64,000 bases of DNA from Bryum argenteum (lineage: Eukaryota > Streptophyta > Bryopsida > Bryales > Bryaceae). This document shows, in pieces, positions 21,323 through 34,019 of the stretch. The DNA is taken from contig CM073327.1 in assembly GCA_037043015.1 (NCBI GenBank), positions 10,832,727 to 10,896,726 of the forward strand, given 5' to 3'. Both the position numbers and the translations under genes were made by a program. Under the pieces are notes generated by a model. The model worked only from the letters and a program-made list of their open reading frames with translations. It did not search any database and was not told the origin of the DNA. Every line of letters begins with the position of its first letter. Position 1 is the stretch's first letter.

Positions 21323-21727
21323 CTAAGAGCATCTCCAAATGTTGGAGGGGTGGAAAAGGGTCAATATCACTTTCTATGAGACTTGCTATTTGACTTGCCA
21401 AAATTACCTATTAGCCAAAGAGGGGCTCTTGACTTGCCAAAGGTAGTGGGTATCCAAGCCTTGCTATTTTCATGGTCACCAACTCAAACCCTGCCCCAAC
21501 ACATTGACTTCTTGATTTAACTTGACTTTAAGGACGTTTTAGCTCAACTTCTAAGTAAATTTTAAATATTTTTAACTTTTAGTTTCAAGCAGCTTTCTTC
21601 TTTTGTTGTGTTGTAGCCAAGAAAGAGAGATTGGACAGTTCCAAAAGTGCATACTTTCCCCAATCCCTCTTTCTTGGCTACATTTAGCAAATCCTCTTGC
21701 TAATCTTTTTTGGAGATGCTCTAAGAA
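21323..21727. mobile_element. MITE with AGAGCATCTCCAAA terminal repeats (~400 bp)
   Basis: The left end TTCTAAGAGCATCTCCAAA and the right end (inverse TTCTTAGAGCATCTCCAAA) match at 18 of 19 positions. GAGCATCTCCAA-type termini are widespread in plant MITEs. The element contains a small-RNA-sized hairpin (21614-21680). There is no coding capacity. Confidence 0.75.
21614..21680. ncRNA. Near-perfect 21-bp hairpin, candidate small-RNA precursor
   Basis: The arm 21614-21634 (starts TAGCCAAGAAAG, ends GATTGG) pairs with 21660-21680 (CCAATCCC to TTGGCTA) over 21 positions. The single non-Watson-Crick pair is G-U if one strand is transcribed. The loop is 25 nt. It resembles the MITE-derived hairpins that can feed miRNA or siRNA production. 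Transcription is not shown. Confidence 0.4.
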
Positions 21728-21951
21728 GATATGGCATGCATTTACATGCAAGTCGTTCTTAGATTTCGACTCTACTTCCTTCAAGTAATTTTGGGCATCT
21801 TCCACTAATACAAGGCCAATTTAGGACTCAAGTGAATTTTATATGAATCAATTTTAGAGTTTTTTTTAATAGAGTCAACAAATTTTATAGTTAGAAGTTT
21901 TTTGGTTGGAATAGATCTGGCAATAGGATCATGACGTTGCAGTATAAGTAA

Positions 21952-22090
21952 CTCCTAAAGATCTTCAAAAGCAAAAATGGATTTTGGGGTTTGTGTTGAA
22001 GAAAAATGTAGCCAAATTTGACCATCATGACGTCACGAAGAAAAATCAACAAATATTATTTGATGTGGGAGTAGAATGTCAAGTTAATTT
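21952..22090. mobile_element. Truncated family B MITE
   Basis: CTCCTAAAGATCTTC through AAAATGGATTTTGGGGTTTG and TTTGACCATCATGACGTCAC matches the left half of 19304-19564. Its right half is missing, and another element end (TTTTAACCCCTAAAGTC at 22083) follows directly. Confidence 0.55.
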
Positions 22091-22099
22091 TAACCCCTA

Positions 22100-24185
22100 A
22101 AGTCAAAATCAACCAAATTGTAGTGGATTTGCTTCAAAAAATATGTTGATTTCGCAAAATTGAAACTTTGATTGATTATAACTCAATATCTGTATGATGT
22201 TGATCAGATTTGATAAAAGTTGGATGGTAGACTAATTGGACAATTTTAAAGAAGATCCTATGACTTGATTTCTAGTATGAAATTCCTCAACTAAGAAATT
22301 GTCGTTTCATCATATTGTCTTGGTTTGGATATGTAAAATATATGTACTTTGATTTACTAATACTTAGTATACGGTATAGTTCTTATTAAGTCAACATCAT
22401 TTCCAACAAGAGTGTCAATTTCAAGAGCATTTTGCAAAGTGGTATGTTATTTGTTTGGACCTCTTAGGTAGTTGCATAGTTTTCTTAAGATATATTTAAA
22501 CATACCAAAAAAATCACAAAAAGAAAGAGAATTGCACAAGAAAGTGTTGAATGTTTTCTTGGTTTTATTATGGGGTTGACAACACAAACCTCACAATAAA
22601 GCAAAGTGGTTCCATATTTTCTTGGTGATTAAACTTATAAAAAAAGAACTAAAGGAACAAGAAAAGTTCCTGTTCTTAACCAAATCGTAAACTTTTCCTT
22701 GACCAACCTCCTTCAACAATTTTGGCTCAATAGTTTTACATAAATGAGGTGTAATAACGTAGTGTGATTTTGATTCGCAAAAAATGGTTGGCTTTGATTT
22801 CTATATTGGTTTGAACTACTTATCGATATGGTTGGATATTCTCTATTGGTATGGATGGTCTTGATTTACTCACATCTTGGATTCTATGTGAGACGAGTGT
22901 TCAAACCAAATCTTGCTTTTTTTCAAAACGGAGGGAGTACGGATTTCTACCTTGTTTCTACTTGTTATTTCTAGTCTAAGGCATAAGAGTTTACTTGAAG
23001 ATCTAAGAACACCACCCATTTGCCAAACCAACATGTTGTATACTTTTACGATTGAGCACAATTATCAAAAAGATAACACGTATGGGCAATGGCATGATAT
23101 GGGTACCACTAAGACGCGTCTCATTATGTGTAATTCTTAACGTATGTGCCAGAAACCCCATGTATATGACTACAACCATGTCTCGTATAATACCATCTGG
23201 GTAGAATAATTTTTCAATATTGTTTTTTTATCAAAAAATTACACTATTTTGGAGGGGGTACCCATATCATGCACTTACCCGTACCCAAAGGTTATTGTGC
23301 TTACACCATTATAAATGGTGAAGTTTTGATAAGAAAAAGTGCCATGTAAACCTTAGAAATGATGTGGTAAAAATAGCACTATATTTAATTTGTCTTAAAA
23401 TGGTCGTCAAAAGGAGATCCCCATTGTGAAAGTACAGTACAGCACAATCCCTCAATCCATTGGTGGATGAACGTATGGATGAAATTCCCATCTCTAACGT
23501 CTGCTTTTCATCCAAGGCACACAAGATATTCCCTTGATTCACGTTCAACAACCACCCATTGTACCAAATTCCTTGCTGTTCTCACTTTCAATATACTCCA
23601 GTAGAAAATGAGCCCTTTTATTCTCGTTTTATTTTTTAAATATCAAATAATTGCAATTAAATCACCTTCATCCATAAATTATTATGTAACTTTTCATCCA
23701 TCACCCACAACGTGCAAGTCGTTTCCACCAACTGAACAATCTCTTTGTGATTCTGGAACATTCATTTCATTCAAAAAGCTTCTTATTCTTATTGAATAAT
23801 GTTTTTAAATTTTTTGCCAAAGTTATTATCAAAGAACCATAATAAGGAGCATAGTATTGTATAGAGAATACTAGTATGTATTGAGAAAAATAGAAAAATC
23901 ATGGAAGGGTTGATTTATAAGAACTTTGTAGTTGAAACGAGTAATTCGAAGTACATAATGTAAAAATCTAAGGATAGAAGGCATAGTTGGATAAATCGAA
24001 ATTTTATACTAGAAATCAAGTTGTATATAAAAGCTACTATGCTTCAATGTCATCACAATTGCTAAAATAGTAGTAAGCCAAAGTAAAGGCTGAGGGGTTT
24101 GCAGATTGCTCTTATCATGAACATTGTTGACTTATATTAAGTATGTACTATATATGAGTTATTTAGAGTAGGGGAATCTGACATG
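22100..24185. other. AT-rich intergenic DNA with decayed repeats
   Basis: About 22090-22330 corresponds, inverted, to 31355-31555 (shared GGATGGTAGACTAATTGGACA-like block). The remainder shows no gene or clear element. Confidence 0.35.
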
Positions 24186-24189
24186 CCTG

Positions 24190-24650
24190 AACTAGGATAG
24201 TTGAGTCTAAGGGGAAACTTACTTCCCAAAAGTTTCATACTAGGAATCAATTTATCTACAGCTATAAAGACATTGTGCATGCTTGGACAGGGATGGCAAG
24301 GTCGAATCAAGAATTTCCTTGTCAAAAATTTCATACTAGGAATCTTGTTATCGAACCCAATAAAGACATTGCACATACTAGGATCCAAAAATTTCATACT
24401 AGGAATCAATTTATACACAATAATAAAGACATGGTGCATTCTCGGAGAGTATTGGCAAGGTCAAATCAAGAATTTCCTTGTCAACAATTTCATACTAGGA
24501 ATCCTTTTATCAAACCCAATAAAGGCATTGCACATACTCACAGCTAGATGGTAGAGTAGAATCACAAATTTCCTTGTATAAAATTTAATACTAGGAATCA
24601 AGTTATTCAAGGCAATAAATGTTTGCATGTTGAGATTAAAACAAGACAAC
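24190..24650. repeat. Tandem repeat family F (~105-bp units)
   Basis: Five units carry the phrase TTCATACTAGGAATC followed by AATAAAGACATTG or a variant, with alternating longer units containing GGCAAGGTCRAATCAAGAA. Two diverged units of the same family occur at 40130-40400. Confidence 0.85.
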
Positions 24651-24944
24651 AAACTTGAACTTCACCACGTTAGTTGCATCCCATCGATCTTTCCATCCCT
24701 ATCAACTATGATATCTATTGTCATTTCCTAACCACAATAACCTTCTAAAACTTCTATTTCTAGTATCTATACCATGTTGTACACCACTAGAAATCTTAAC
24801 GTAGAAATGGGGGCCAAATAATAGACTTCTCTAGCAAGATGTAAAACTTTGGGTTCTAGAGTGCATACTTGACAATTTTGGTTGTTGTTTAGAGTAACAA
24901 AACTTTGAACTATGAAGTGACATCTACAAAAATGTTGCATCTAA

Positions 24945-26700
24945 CCCCTATATGCCATGGGATTTTATTAGCCAAAAAACTCATTCGTTTGAAAATTTTA
25001 AAGGAGCCATATCTCCTTCATCCATCTTGCTCTAGGGTTCACAAAATTTTGAAGTTGAGAGATATTTCGATTATTTGAATTATTTTGGATTTGCAACGAT
25101 GTTCCCATACTAAAAAAGTTCAAAAATTACATGGTTTTTCGGAAGTTGTCTTTCCTTCATCTCTCTTGGATTTCAATTTCGTTTCTAAGGTTGGGTTCCA
25201 ATATGAATCTAGTTTTACGTGGTAGGAACCTTCATTCTGTTCAAGGTGTAAGGAATACGTATATTTTACACCAAGGGAAGTTCTTTTGGACTCTTTTTCC
25301 TTTGTAAACTTTAAGGAGTTTTCACCATTGCAAGGCTATTATTTGTGCAAATGGACTCTAGAAACTTTCATTTTTTTGTGCTGCATCTTGTCACTGATGA
25401 TAAAACTTAGTTCAATTATTTATTATAATATCTTCAATTTCACGTCTATTTAGTTTTCTATCTGAAATTACAATAAATAAATGCAGTTCAAGTTGATTTT
25501 TTCTGGATTTTGTGTACTTTGTTCAATCTTTATACCAAGTTATAGCTCAAACAAATCCCTCAAACTTCGGTTTACATCGAATTCGGTGAATTGTACTCTC
25601 ATCTGATAAAATCCAAGTGGGTACAATAAAAACAATGTGTAGTATTAAAAAATTAGAGTTCAATCAAATATCATATATCATATATCATAATTGCACGGAG
25701 ATAACGAGAAGATCATATAGGTGAAAACTCTTAGACTAAATAGTTAGATTAGTGTTGGAATATTATTGATTCTAAAAATGCTATGAACTTTTGCCTTTGA
25801 CAAATAGAATAATATCAAGAGTATGGATTGCGGTACTATGGAAGGGTTCCCATCTTGGTCAATATAGAGGGTAAAAATATTGAACAACACTGAAAACTTG
25901 TAACATGTTTTGTGAAGTAGTGTATCAAACACTATATATACCTATTTAGTGTAGTGTTCCTTCTAAAAAAATGACGTAAAGTGAGTCATTTTTTGTACAT
26001 GGTGGGTTCAATAGCAAAGATAAATTAAGCCACACATGTTTTTGATAAAAATTTCTTGAATATGATATGTCAATGTGGACTTCCTGTTGTAAAAAGAGCA
26101 ACATAAATAGATGATTCCACCAATTGTGAAATTATAATGTTTGAAGTGGGCAAAAAGTTTATTTCACTTGTTGCCAAAAGAGAAAGTAGTGTTTTGGGGG
26201 CTAAAAATAACCATTTTATGACTTGAGGATCTTCAACTAGTTGTTCCTATGCAAGCTAGGTACACGTTTATATATATTTTTTACCCTCATAAGACATATA
26301 AGAAGTAGAAAAAAGTTAAATTCTTCACAAGGTGTATGTTGAAATTCAAATACAAAGATATATATTGAAATTGAAAAAACATATGAAATTTATTATATAG
26401 AAATTGAGAACCATGAGAAGAAAAAAATACCTTCGCATATAAAGTAAAATAGGCCTTTACATGTACCAGAATAAAAGTTGAAATGTAGTAAGTTCTCAAA
26501 ATTTGGTGATTTTTGAAATTTCTAGGATCTAAGTGTTTTTTAGCATGCCTTATCTACACTACTGAACTCTGAGACTAAATATCTCTTATTGTATGAGGAA
26601 TTTCGGAGCAAGGATGGTCATTTTACATAAAAGTTTTAGTGTAACGATGAACTCATTCAAAGTCAAAACAACTTGTTTTGGGCTTGCTACAACTTTAGAG
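24945..26700. other. Decayed family D-type sequence, no gene
   Basis: It begins with CTAACCCCTATATGCCATGGG, a decayed element end. Blocks such as GGAGCCATATCTCCTTCATCC and GTTTTCACCATTGCAAGGC recur near 36540-36720 and 38940-39130. No coding frame. Confidence 0.45.
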
Positions 26701-26715
26701 GTTAACATAGCTACT

Positions 26716-27275
26716 ATTATAACTCCTATAAATCCTTGTGTTTTTGGGAGTTTGAAACCTCAAACCTGCAATTTTCTACCGCTACGCACTCCCTAGGTGT
26801 GAACCAATTCTTTTTACCGTAACAACCGTACTATCTTATACCTAAGCATATATCTAGTTCCAAATTTGCAAAAATATGAGCATGAGCTAGTGTAAAGATC
26901 TAAAAGGCATGATTGAAATCATATTCAAATTCGAGTTAAATCACGTTCATACGATTAACAACCTTGTCCAACAACAATAAAAATATCCGAACATCCATAC
27001 CCACACAACTAATCAAAACTAAAAAAATAACCCTAGCATACATACACCCCCTCCACAATATCAACTTTGGTCCATCATGTATTCCAAAAGAACAACAATT
27101 GTTCGTCCAAATACACAAAGACACATTTTGTTGGTGAGTAACTCCGTAAAAAGTAAAGCTCATGTCATGTTCACAAAAACGACTCGCCCACCTAAGTTAT
27201 ATCATTGGATTGACAAATTTGACCCATACCAACTGTCATTAGTACATCATAATGAACACACTGAATCTTATCATG
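26716..27275. other. Element end plus AT-rich DNA, no gene
   Basis: CTCCTATAAATCCTTGTGTTTTTGGGAG at 26716 matches the left end of the 9665 element. The rest shows nothing recognisable. The 110-codon frame at 27077-27409 runs into a poly-A/poly-G tract and is not credible. Confidence 0.4.
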
Positions 27276-27278
27276 TAA

Positions 27279-27556
27279 ACCAAAAAAAAAAAAAAAAAAA
27301 AGGGGGGGAGGGGGGGGGAATAAACCAAAAATCCGCGTTTAATTTCGCGAGTACAGTTGAACCGTTCAAAATGCGTCCGCGTCGTTTTTTAATTTCCTTG
27401 CGAAGATAAGACTGCGAGAAATTTGATGGTGATGGCTCCTTTCAAGTGAATGAAAGTGATAGTGAAGTGATTTTTACTTAGCATGATTGTACAAATTTCA
27501 AAGGCTGACAAGAGCCTGACCTTAATTTTGACACCCCCCCTCCCCCCAATTTTTTG
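27279..27556. repeat. Inverted pair of G-run and C-run tracts
   Basis: A19 followed by G7AG9 (about 27282-27319) is mirrored by C7TC6 then AATTTTTTG at 27533-27556. The arms could pair, and the G-rich arm could form a quadruplex. Confidence 0.75.
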
Positions 27557-27803
27557 ATTTTTTAAAAAAAATTACTAGATTTTTTATTTTATTTTTTGAA
27601 GGGAAATGTGAATTTGTGTACTGGATGTTTTTATGCTTATGTGACACATCCCACACTCGGTGTCTATTTTGGACTGTCCCCGGCCTGATCGTCCATCCCC
27701 ACCTGATTGATACCGGTGGGCAGTCCATGACAAGTAAGTTTCATACACTTTTGCCTGTCTCGTCCGATTGATCTTACGCGGAAGCGTAAAGACCCCCATC
27801 AAG

Positions 27804-28212
27804 AAATATCCCGGACCCCATTGCTGCGTATGCGTCGGGAGAAAATTTTCATTTTCGCGGGGTGTCGACCTCTCTCGCTGTCATGATAGAAGAGGCCTCT
27901 CTTGTGCTTGAAGGAACATCCCTCCGGTCTATTTTGTTGTCGAACGGCGGGGTATCCCTCCTTCACCGTCGGGGGACACCTCCGTCGGGCCTCTCTTGCG
28001 CTCCAAGGAATATCCCGGACCCCTTTGCTGCGTATGCGTCGGGAAAAAAATTGATTTTCCGGGGGTGTCGACCTCTCTCGCTGTCACGATAGAAGGGGCC
28101 CTCTCTTGTGCTTGAAGGAACACCCCTCCGGTCTGTTTTGTTGGTGAACGGAGGGGGGGGGGGGTATCCCTCTCTCACCTCCGTCGGGCCTCTCTTGTGC
28201 TCGAAAGGAATA
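27804..28212. repeat. Tandem duplication of a ~200-bp GC-rich unit
   Basis: AATATCCCGGACCCC...TGCTGCGTATGCGTCGGGA starts at 27806 and again at 28008. A third start (AATATCCCGGAT) at 28209 shows a partial unit. Internal blocks include GGTGTCGACCTCTCTCGCTG and CTCTCTTGTGCTTGAAGGAA. No gene or rRNA could be recognised. Confidence 0.8.
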
Positions 28213-29692
28213 TCCCGGATTCTTATGGACACGAACCATCGCGGGACAAGAGAGTGTAATCCGAAAGTATCTTTTTCTCTCGTCGTCGACCCATATCGGC
28301 CCATGGAACATGATTTTTGGTCGCTGCCCGACATCAAGGGCTGCCTAGATAAAACCCTAAATTTTCATTTAGTTATTCTTAGTGTACATTTATTACGAGG
28401 GTGTTCATTTACCACTAGAATCTTGGTGAAATTAATATACATATTCATGATGTCATATGGTTGATAATCAAAGTGTTAAAGTATGGTCCCCACTATCTTT
28501 TTGACTAAGAAAAGAAAATATGAAGTATAAGGTCTTTAATGTAATATCTCAAGATCCATATTGTAATATTCTAAAAAAAAACTAAGATGCTTAAAAGTTA
28601 TATTTTGTGGTTAAAAATTATCTCCGAATGAATCTATGCATTGGTCCCCAAAAGGATAACAAAAGAGGTGGTTTTTGCCCTCCTCTATCAGGAAAACACA
28701 TGTGCGGAAAACAAATTTTTCAAAAACGTGTTGTAGAAGGAAACGAAGGTAAGTTATTCAGATCTCAAGTGTACAATAATCTTGTAGTTTACTTATTGTA
28801 GGGTAAATGTGTTTAATTTTGAGTAATGAGGCCTCATAAATTGTGAGCGTATAAGTACTTAGACATGTTCACAAAAACTTTACTTGGAAGTGAAAATGCC
28901 ACCAATGTATTATTTGCAGTGGAAAAGTCACTAATTAGAAAATTGTTCATCTTCATCTCATCAACACTTTTGAACAAAATAAACCCATAAGGAAAATCTC
29001 TTTGCGTAAATAATGGCCGTGCAATAGTGAAATGTGTCTAAAAAATTACTGAAGAAAAAGAAGACCCCCTGCACTAAAGAGCATGCCATGAATTCCTCTC
29101 ATCTTAGACTGAATTAAGGTTTGTAATACATGAACTAGATCCAAATTCAAATCCAAGCTAATAAACAAAGTTGAAATTCACGATGGAGGAAGGATAAATA
29201 GCTACTCAAAGTCATGTATTTATTTTTTATTTTTTTAGTATAAAAACATCATTGCAAATTTTAATTCAAAATTACCCATAGAAAAAATCTTCCAACTATA
29301 TGTTCTTGCATTTTATGTTAAGATTATGATTATGTAAAAAAGTCATGATAAACTAAATTGGATTTCTTACAATTGGCTTGCAATAGTGAAACATACACCA
29401 TGTTTGAAAACCCAAAAAAAAAGGGGTTGCCTTTACTAAAATGAATGCCATCAATTCATACCTCACTATATTAGTTTGCAATTTCTACCACATAGACTAA
29501 ACTTAATTTGGTCCAAAATGAGTATGCAAGAGATTTCATCAAATATGAACTTCACATGAAGTAGTTATGGCTCTTCAAAGTTATTGCTTGCCATGACTTT
29601 TCTGATGGAAATATGGACATGAGTTTACAAGTTAACATGTAAGCACAATTTTTTTGTTTTACATATAGCATATGATGGAGTTTTCACAAATT

Positions 29693-29955
29693 TAGCTTCA
29701 ACCATGAAGATCCTTGATGCAAAAGTGCCTAAATTACAAGAAATGACCTTTTTTACTTCAAGAGCAAAATGCTCAAACTAATAGTTATTTAAAAAATCCA
29801 ACCGTAGCATCTCAAAGTTAACTTGACATACTACTTGCATGCCAAATTTGAACGGTCAATTCTTTTTGCTTGTAAGATTGTTCCAATCAAAGTTGGGTGA
29901 CTTTTATTTGTGCAAGAACCCCAAAACCCATTTCGGTTTTGAGAATCTTTAGGAT
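29693..29955 (-). mobile_element. Family B MITE, inverted and decayed
   Basis: GAAGATCCTTGATGCAAAAG near the left and GAGAATCTTTAGGATT at the right are the inverse of the family B ends. The middle (AAATTTGAACGGTCAATTC) also matches. TTAA sites are no longer intact. Confidence 0.6.
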
Positions 29956-30408
29956 TCAAGCATCTAAATTTACTTTTAGTCAAAAAAACACATATTTTTG
30001 TACTCTATTTTGAGCAACTATACACTCTTGTAGTAGACTTATTTTAGTGCATATGGACCCAAATTTGAGCCATGAGGCCTCATAAATTGCAAGATCGTAA
30101 TGTATTATTGCTCAAAACAAAGTACAAAAGTTCACCATTTTCACTTAAGTGTGGTGAAGGTACTAACAAACCTAGCGCAATCAAAAAATCTTAAACTAAA
30201 AGTTGTTCACTTTTATCTTGAAAACAATATAAATTTTGAGATCTAAGAATGTAATTATTTTTCAAAAAGAGCATTTTTCTGCAAATGAAAAACTTACAAA
30301 GTCACCAAATCATTGCTTAAAGTTTCCACCAACCAAACTTATTGAACATGATGCATGCTTACTACATCATAATCTTCATCGTTCTTCAAAAAAAAAAATT
30401 GAAAATGA

Positions 30409-30565
30409 GGCACCATGAGCGCTTGGTGGTTAGGGCTCATGGCCCCCCATGAGGAGGTTGTGGGTTCTACTCTCTATACGAGCGTGATGCTCACCGCCTT
30501 AGTCAAGACAATTATGGTAAGGAATTCATGGACCTCGTTGTATGGGTACCTCAAAGCCAATCAAA
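30409..30565 (+). mobile_element. tRNA-derived SINE, copy 1
   Basis: GCTTGGTGGTTAGGGCTC resembles an RNA polymerase III A box, and GTGGGTTCTACTC about 35 bp later resembles a B box (GGTTCNANNCC). A second copy with the same order is at 42363. The tail diverges after GGGTACCTCAAAG. This is a SINE head, not a functional tRNA gene: no acceptor stem is seen. Confidence 0.65.
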
Positions 30566-30899
30566 ATTTTCTACTTTAATTTTTCCATCCTACTAGACAA
30601 TTCTAATATTTAAATCTCATCTTTGCATGAAGATTTCTATGGGAGGACAAAATGGTTTAATGGACCTCGTGTGACAATTTCAATATTTAAATCTCATCTT
30701 TGCATGAAGATTTCTATCCATGGGAGAACAAAAGCGTTTAAATTTTAGCTTTAGCTAACAACTCCAAGCATAAGCACTTGTATTGTTTACTTATTTTGAC
30801 CCTAGAAAGGGATTTACTAAAAAACTTATTAAAGCTTCTATATGTAATCACACAATGACAATACATATACAGTAAGCAAGCCTTTATATGATGATTAGG

Positions 30900-31018
30900 T
30901 TGTTTAGTTAGAATTGACTTAGATTATTTGATTGTTTGGTTGGAATTGACTTAAATGATAAGATTGTTTGGTTGAAATTGACTTAAATGATAAAGATTGT
31001 TTAGTTGGAATTGACTTG
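30900..31018. repeat. ~31-bp minisatellite, four units
   Basis: Repeats of GATTGTTTGGTTGGAATTGA followed by CTTAAATGATA. Confidence 0.85.
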
Positions 31019-31598
31019 GTAGAGTTCAACTTTGTAGTGTCATTTCAATCTCACCATGCACATATTTATTGCCCTAAATGACTCTGTCATTCCATTTGAA
31101 GGATGTGCAACACCTTTATTGAGTTGGATAACTTCATTCTTAGTATGCAAATCTTGTCACATTTCTCCCATTTGTCTACCATGGCTAGGAAACATACCCC
31201 ATCCATGCACCTCCCCACATTGCATAATGTGGATCTAAATTATAAGGGGAGTTGTGTGAAAGGGACCTCCCCACATGGAATCAAAAGTGTGCGGGGAATT
31301 GCATAGAAGGGAGCACATTTTCTAGTAGTGCCCCATCCTTTAGGCATTAACCTCTAAAGGAAAAGCTCAACATTAACCTCCAAGATGACCAAATCTAAAA
31401 TCCGTTACAATTTGTTCTTTTTGAAATTTCCAATCATAGGATCTTTTTTAAATTTGTCTACTTTGTCTATCCACCATGTTTTATCAAATTTTACCGTACG
31501 AATCTTGAGATACTTAGAGTCATAGTTTCAATTTTTGTAATAACAACATCTTTGTTTTTAAGCAAATGGACCCTATTCTAGCCCTTTCTCTCCTTTAA

Positions 31599-32570
31599 CC
31601 CCTATACATCCTTGGGGTATTTTTAGCCAAAAACTCATTTTCAAAAAAAGTGATATAGATGAAAATAAAGATAAGCTATTCAGATCTCAACCATACAAAC
31701 TTTGTAATAGACTTGTAGTAGATCATGTGGACCAAAACTTGACTCATGGGACCTCATAGATTGCGAGATCATAACATATTAGTGCGCAAAATAAGCTACA
31801 AAATACCATCATTTCCACTTTGAAGTGAAAATACTACCAACATGAAATCTGCAATCAAAAAATCAGCAACTAAAAAGTTGTTCATCTTCATCTCAAAGAC
31901 ACTCTTGTACCAAAAAAATTCATAAAAAAAAATCTTGGCTCAAATAGTAGCCTTGTAGTCGTGAAAACTACCAAAAAAATTTCAAAGGAAAAATAGTCCA
32001 AAACTAGACCCCTCGCACTCAAAGCCATCTCTTTTTCTTCAATATATCCTCGATTGGGTTAAGGTTTCTACCACTAAAAAGAGACTATAATCGGAATCTA
32101 TCCCAAAAAATAAAGTCAAAATCTAACGGTGGATGAAGGAGATATAGCTCTTCAAAAATCATCCATTTTTTCACTTTTTTCATCGTAGAAACATCATTGC
32201 AAAGCCAATACCAAAGTTATCTAGATCAAAAAACTTCCAACTACAAAGTTGTTGGGATGCATCTAAATATCAAACCTATGAAAAAAAATTCATGGAAAAC
32301 TATTTTAGATTTCACATAATTGGCTTGCAATGGTAAAACATGCCAAATGTTTGAAAACCCAAAAACAAAAGCTGCCTTCACTAAAATCCATGCCATTTAT
32401 TCATACTTTATTATATGAGTCTGTAATTTTTACCACATAAACTAGACTTGATTTGTGACTGAACCCAATTAATTTCGTCAAAACGGAGTTTGAATGAAGA
32501 ATTTATGGCTCTTCAAAGTTTCTGCACTTCATCCAAAATGTCGTTTTTCGACACTAGGGACGTTAAGGGG
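31599..32570. mobile_element. TTAA-flanked family D element (972 bp)
   Basis: TTAA at 31595-31598 and 32571-32574. The left end is CCCCTATACATCC and the right end, inverted, is CCCCTTAACGTCC. The interior holds blocks found many times in the window (GATCTCAACCATACAA, CATGGGACCTCATAGATTGC, GAATTTATGGCTCTTCAAAG). No coding frame; presumably non-autonomous and dependent on a piggyBac-type transposase. Confidence 0.75.
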
Positions 32571-32579
32571 TTAAGACTT

Positions 32580-34015
32580 AAGAAGGGAACAAAGAGATGT
32601 CTCTAAAGTAAGTTTTTAGAGTTGATTTTGCTCTAACTAAGGACAAGAACATTGTTGAAGTAGGATGTTCACACAAGCCTCATCGACAATTTGTGTCTTC
32701 TTTCTCACTTTGAGGTTTACAATAAATTGAGCTTACAAGATGAAAACATACCTTTCCACTTGTTAAAACATGGAAGAGAGAATGATATGCTTAAGCCCTA
32801 AAGTGGAAAGCCTCAAAAACTACCAAAACTCCTCAAAACCACCCTCTTTCAATGCAAGATGAAAATTTTCAACTTTTGGCGTAATCTCAAGTATGTATCC
32901 GTAAGATCTTGTACCTAACTTGTCCATGTATGTGTGTACCAAAATTTAGTTTTAAATCTCTTACCAATTTTGACATCATAACATTCTAATTTTTAAAATA
33001 AAAGTATATTTCCTTTGTTGCAAAATGGGTTTGGAGTTTATTGTGAGCCCAAAAAACCAATCTTAAGAGTAAATTTGAACTGTGGCTCTTCAAATTCTTG
33101 TTCCTAAGTGAGTAAGGAACATGTCTATGCAATGTTTACCCTCATGCGACCTATAAAGCCTAAAGAAATGCTTGAATTTTCACATAGAGGTATGCTGAAA
33201 TTCAAATTCAAAGGCCCCTCTTTGATAATAAAAAAAGAATAATTAGATGAAAGATCCAAACAATGAGATCATGTCTTAAAACCTTATTTCCAAGCACAAA
33301 AAACAAAACTTGAAAAAGAGTAAAATCTTCACTTTTGGGGAATTCTTGAAGTTCCTTTTATCTTATTTATTTCGGGCAGATTTTTGAGAATAAACGAGCA
33401 TAAACCGCAGTTTTGGGCAGATTCCAAACAGTGATGTCAAACTTTGACTGTAAATATCTCCTAAAGTATGAGGAATTTCCACAATCAAAGAATTCTCTAC
33501 CAACCATGTCCTAATGTAGGGTGAGAATGTAGCCATACAAAACATAGCTTGAGAAAACAACAACATACACCTACTATCTACCTCAAAATGCTTACACAAT
33601 CAAGGAACATATAAACTTAACTTATTTGGTTTTTCTTTAGGAAAAAGAAAAAGAAAAAACGGTGGGGTGTCAGCTTTCCCACTTCCATACAGGGGGCTTT
33701 CGGTGACTTGCTTTCACATGCAATGACTTTCTCCAAAAAGCACTACAATCATGGTTGGAGGTCATGCAATATTCTAGATAGATAGCATTCTAGAAAAATG
33801 AGGAATGAGGATCATTCAATTTTTCCCTTTCTAAGACTCCCCCCCCCCCCCCCTCTTCCCTCTTTGATTTTTCTTTAAAAATTCAAAAAAAATATTATAA
33901 AATATTGTTTTTGCTTGCGCCTCGTTAAGGGGGGCAGGCATGGAACTTTTTTTGATCTGCTTTGGTATCATTCTGTCTGAATTTGCAGCTGCCCAACGTG
34001 GCTGCTCATAGATTC
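32580..34015. other. Intergenic, no gene; C15 run
   Basis: AT-rich with a poly-C tract at 33839-33853. The 78-codon minus frame at 33363-33599 has no recognisable features. Confidence 0.4.
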
Positions 34016-34019
34016 TATT

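Larger units (their letters stand above)
28350..31590. other. Decayed transposon-rich stretch, no gene
   Basis: Blocks of the 31599-32570 element recur here in diverged form (for example near 28820-29060, 29330-29580 and 30000-30180). An inverted, decayed family B copy lies at about 29693-29955. A ~95-bp duplication (AATATTTAAATCTCATCTTTG) is at 30605-30715. Confidence 0.5.

Noticed and set aside
24190..24650. CRISPR-like array
   Set aside because: Units are imperfect, spacers are also repeated, and the context is a eukaryotic nuclear genome.
30409..30500. Functional tRNA gene
   Set aside because: A- and B-box-like motifs are present, but I could not form acceptor and anticodon stems. A SINE head fits better.
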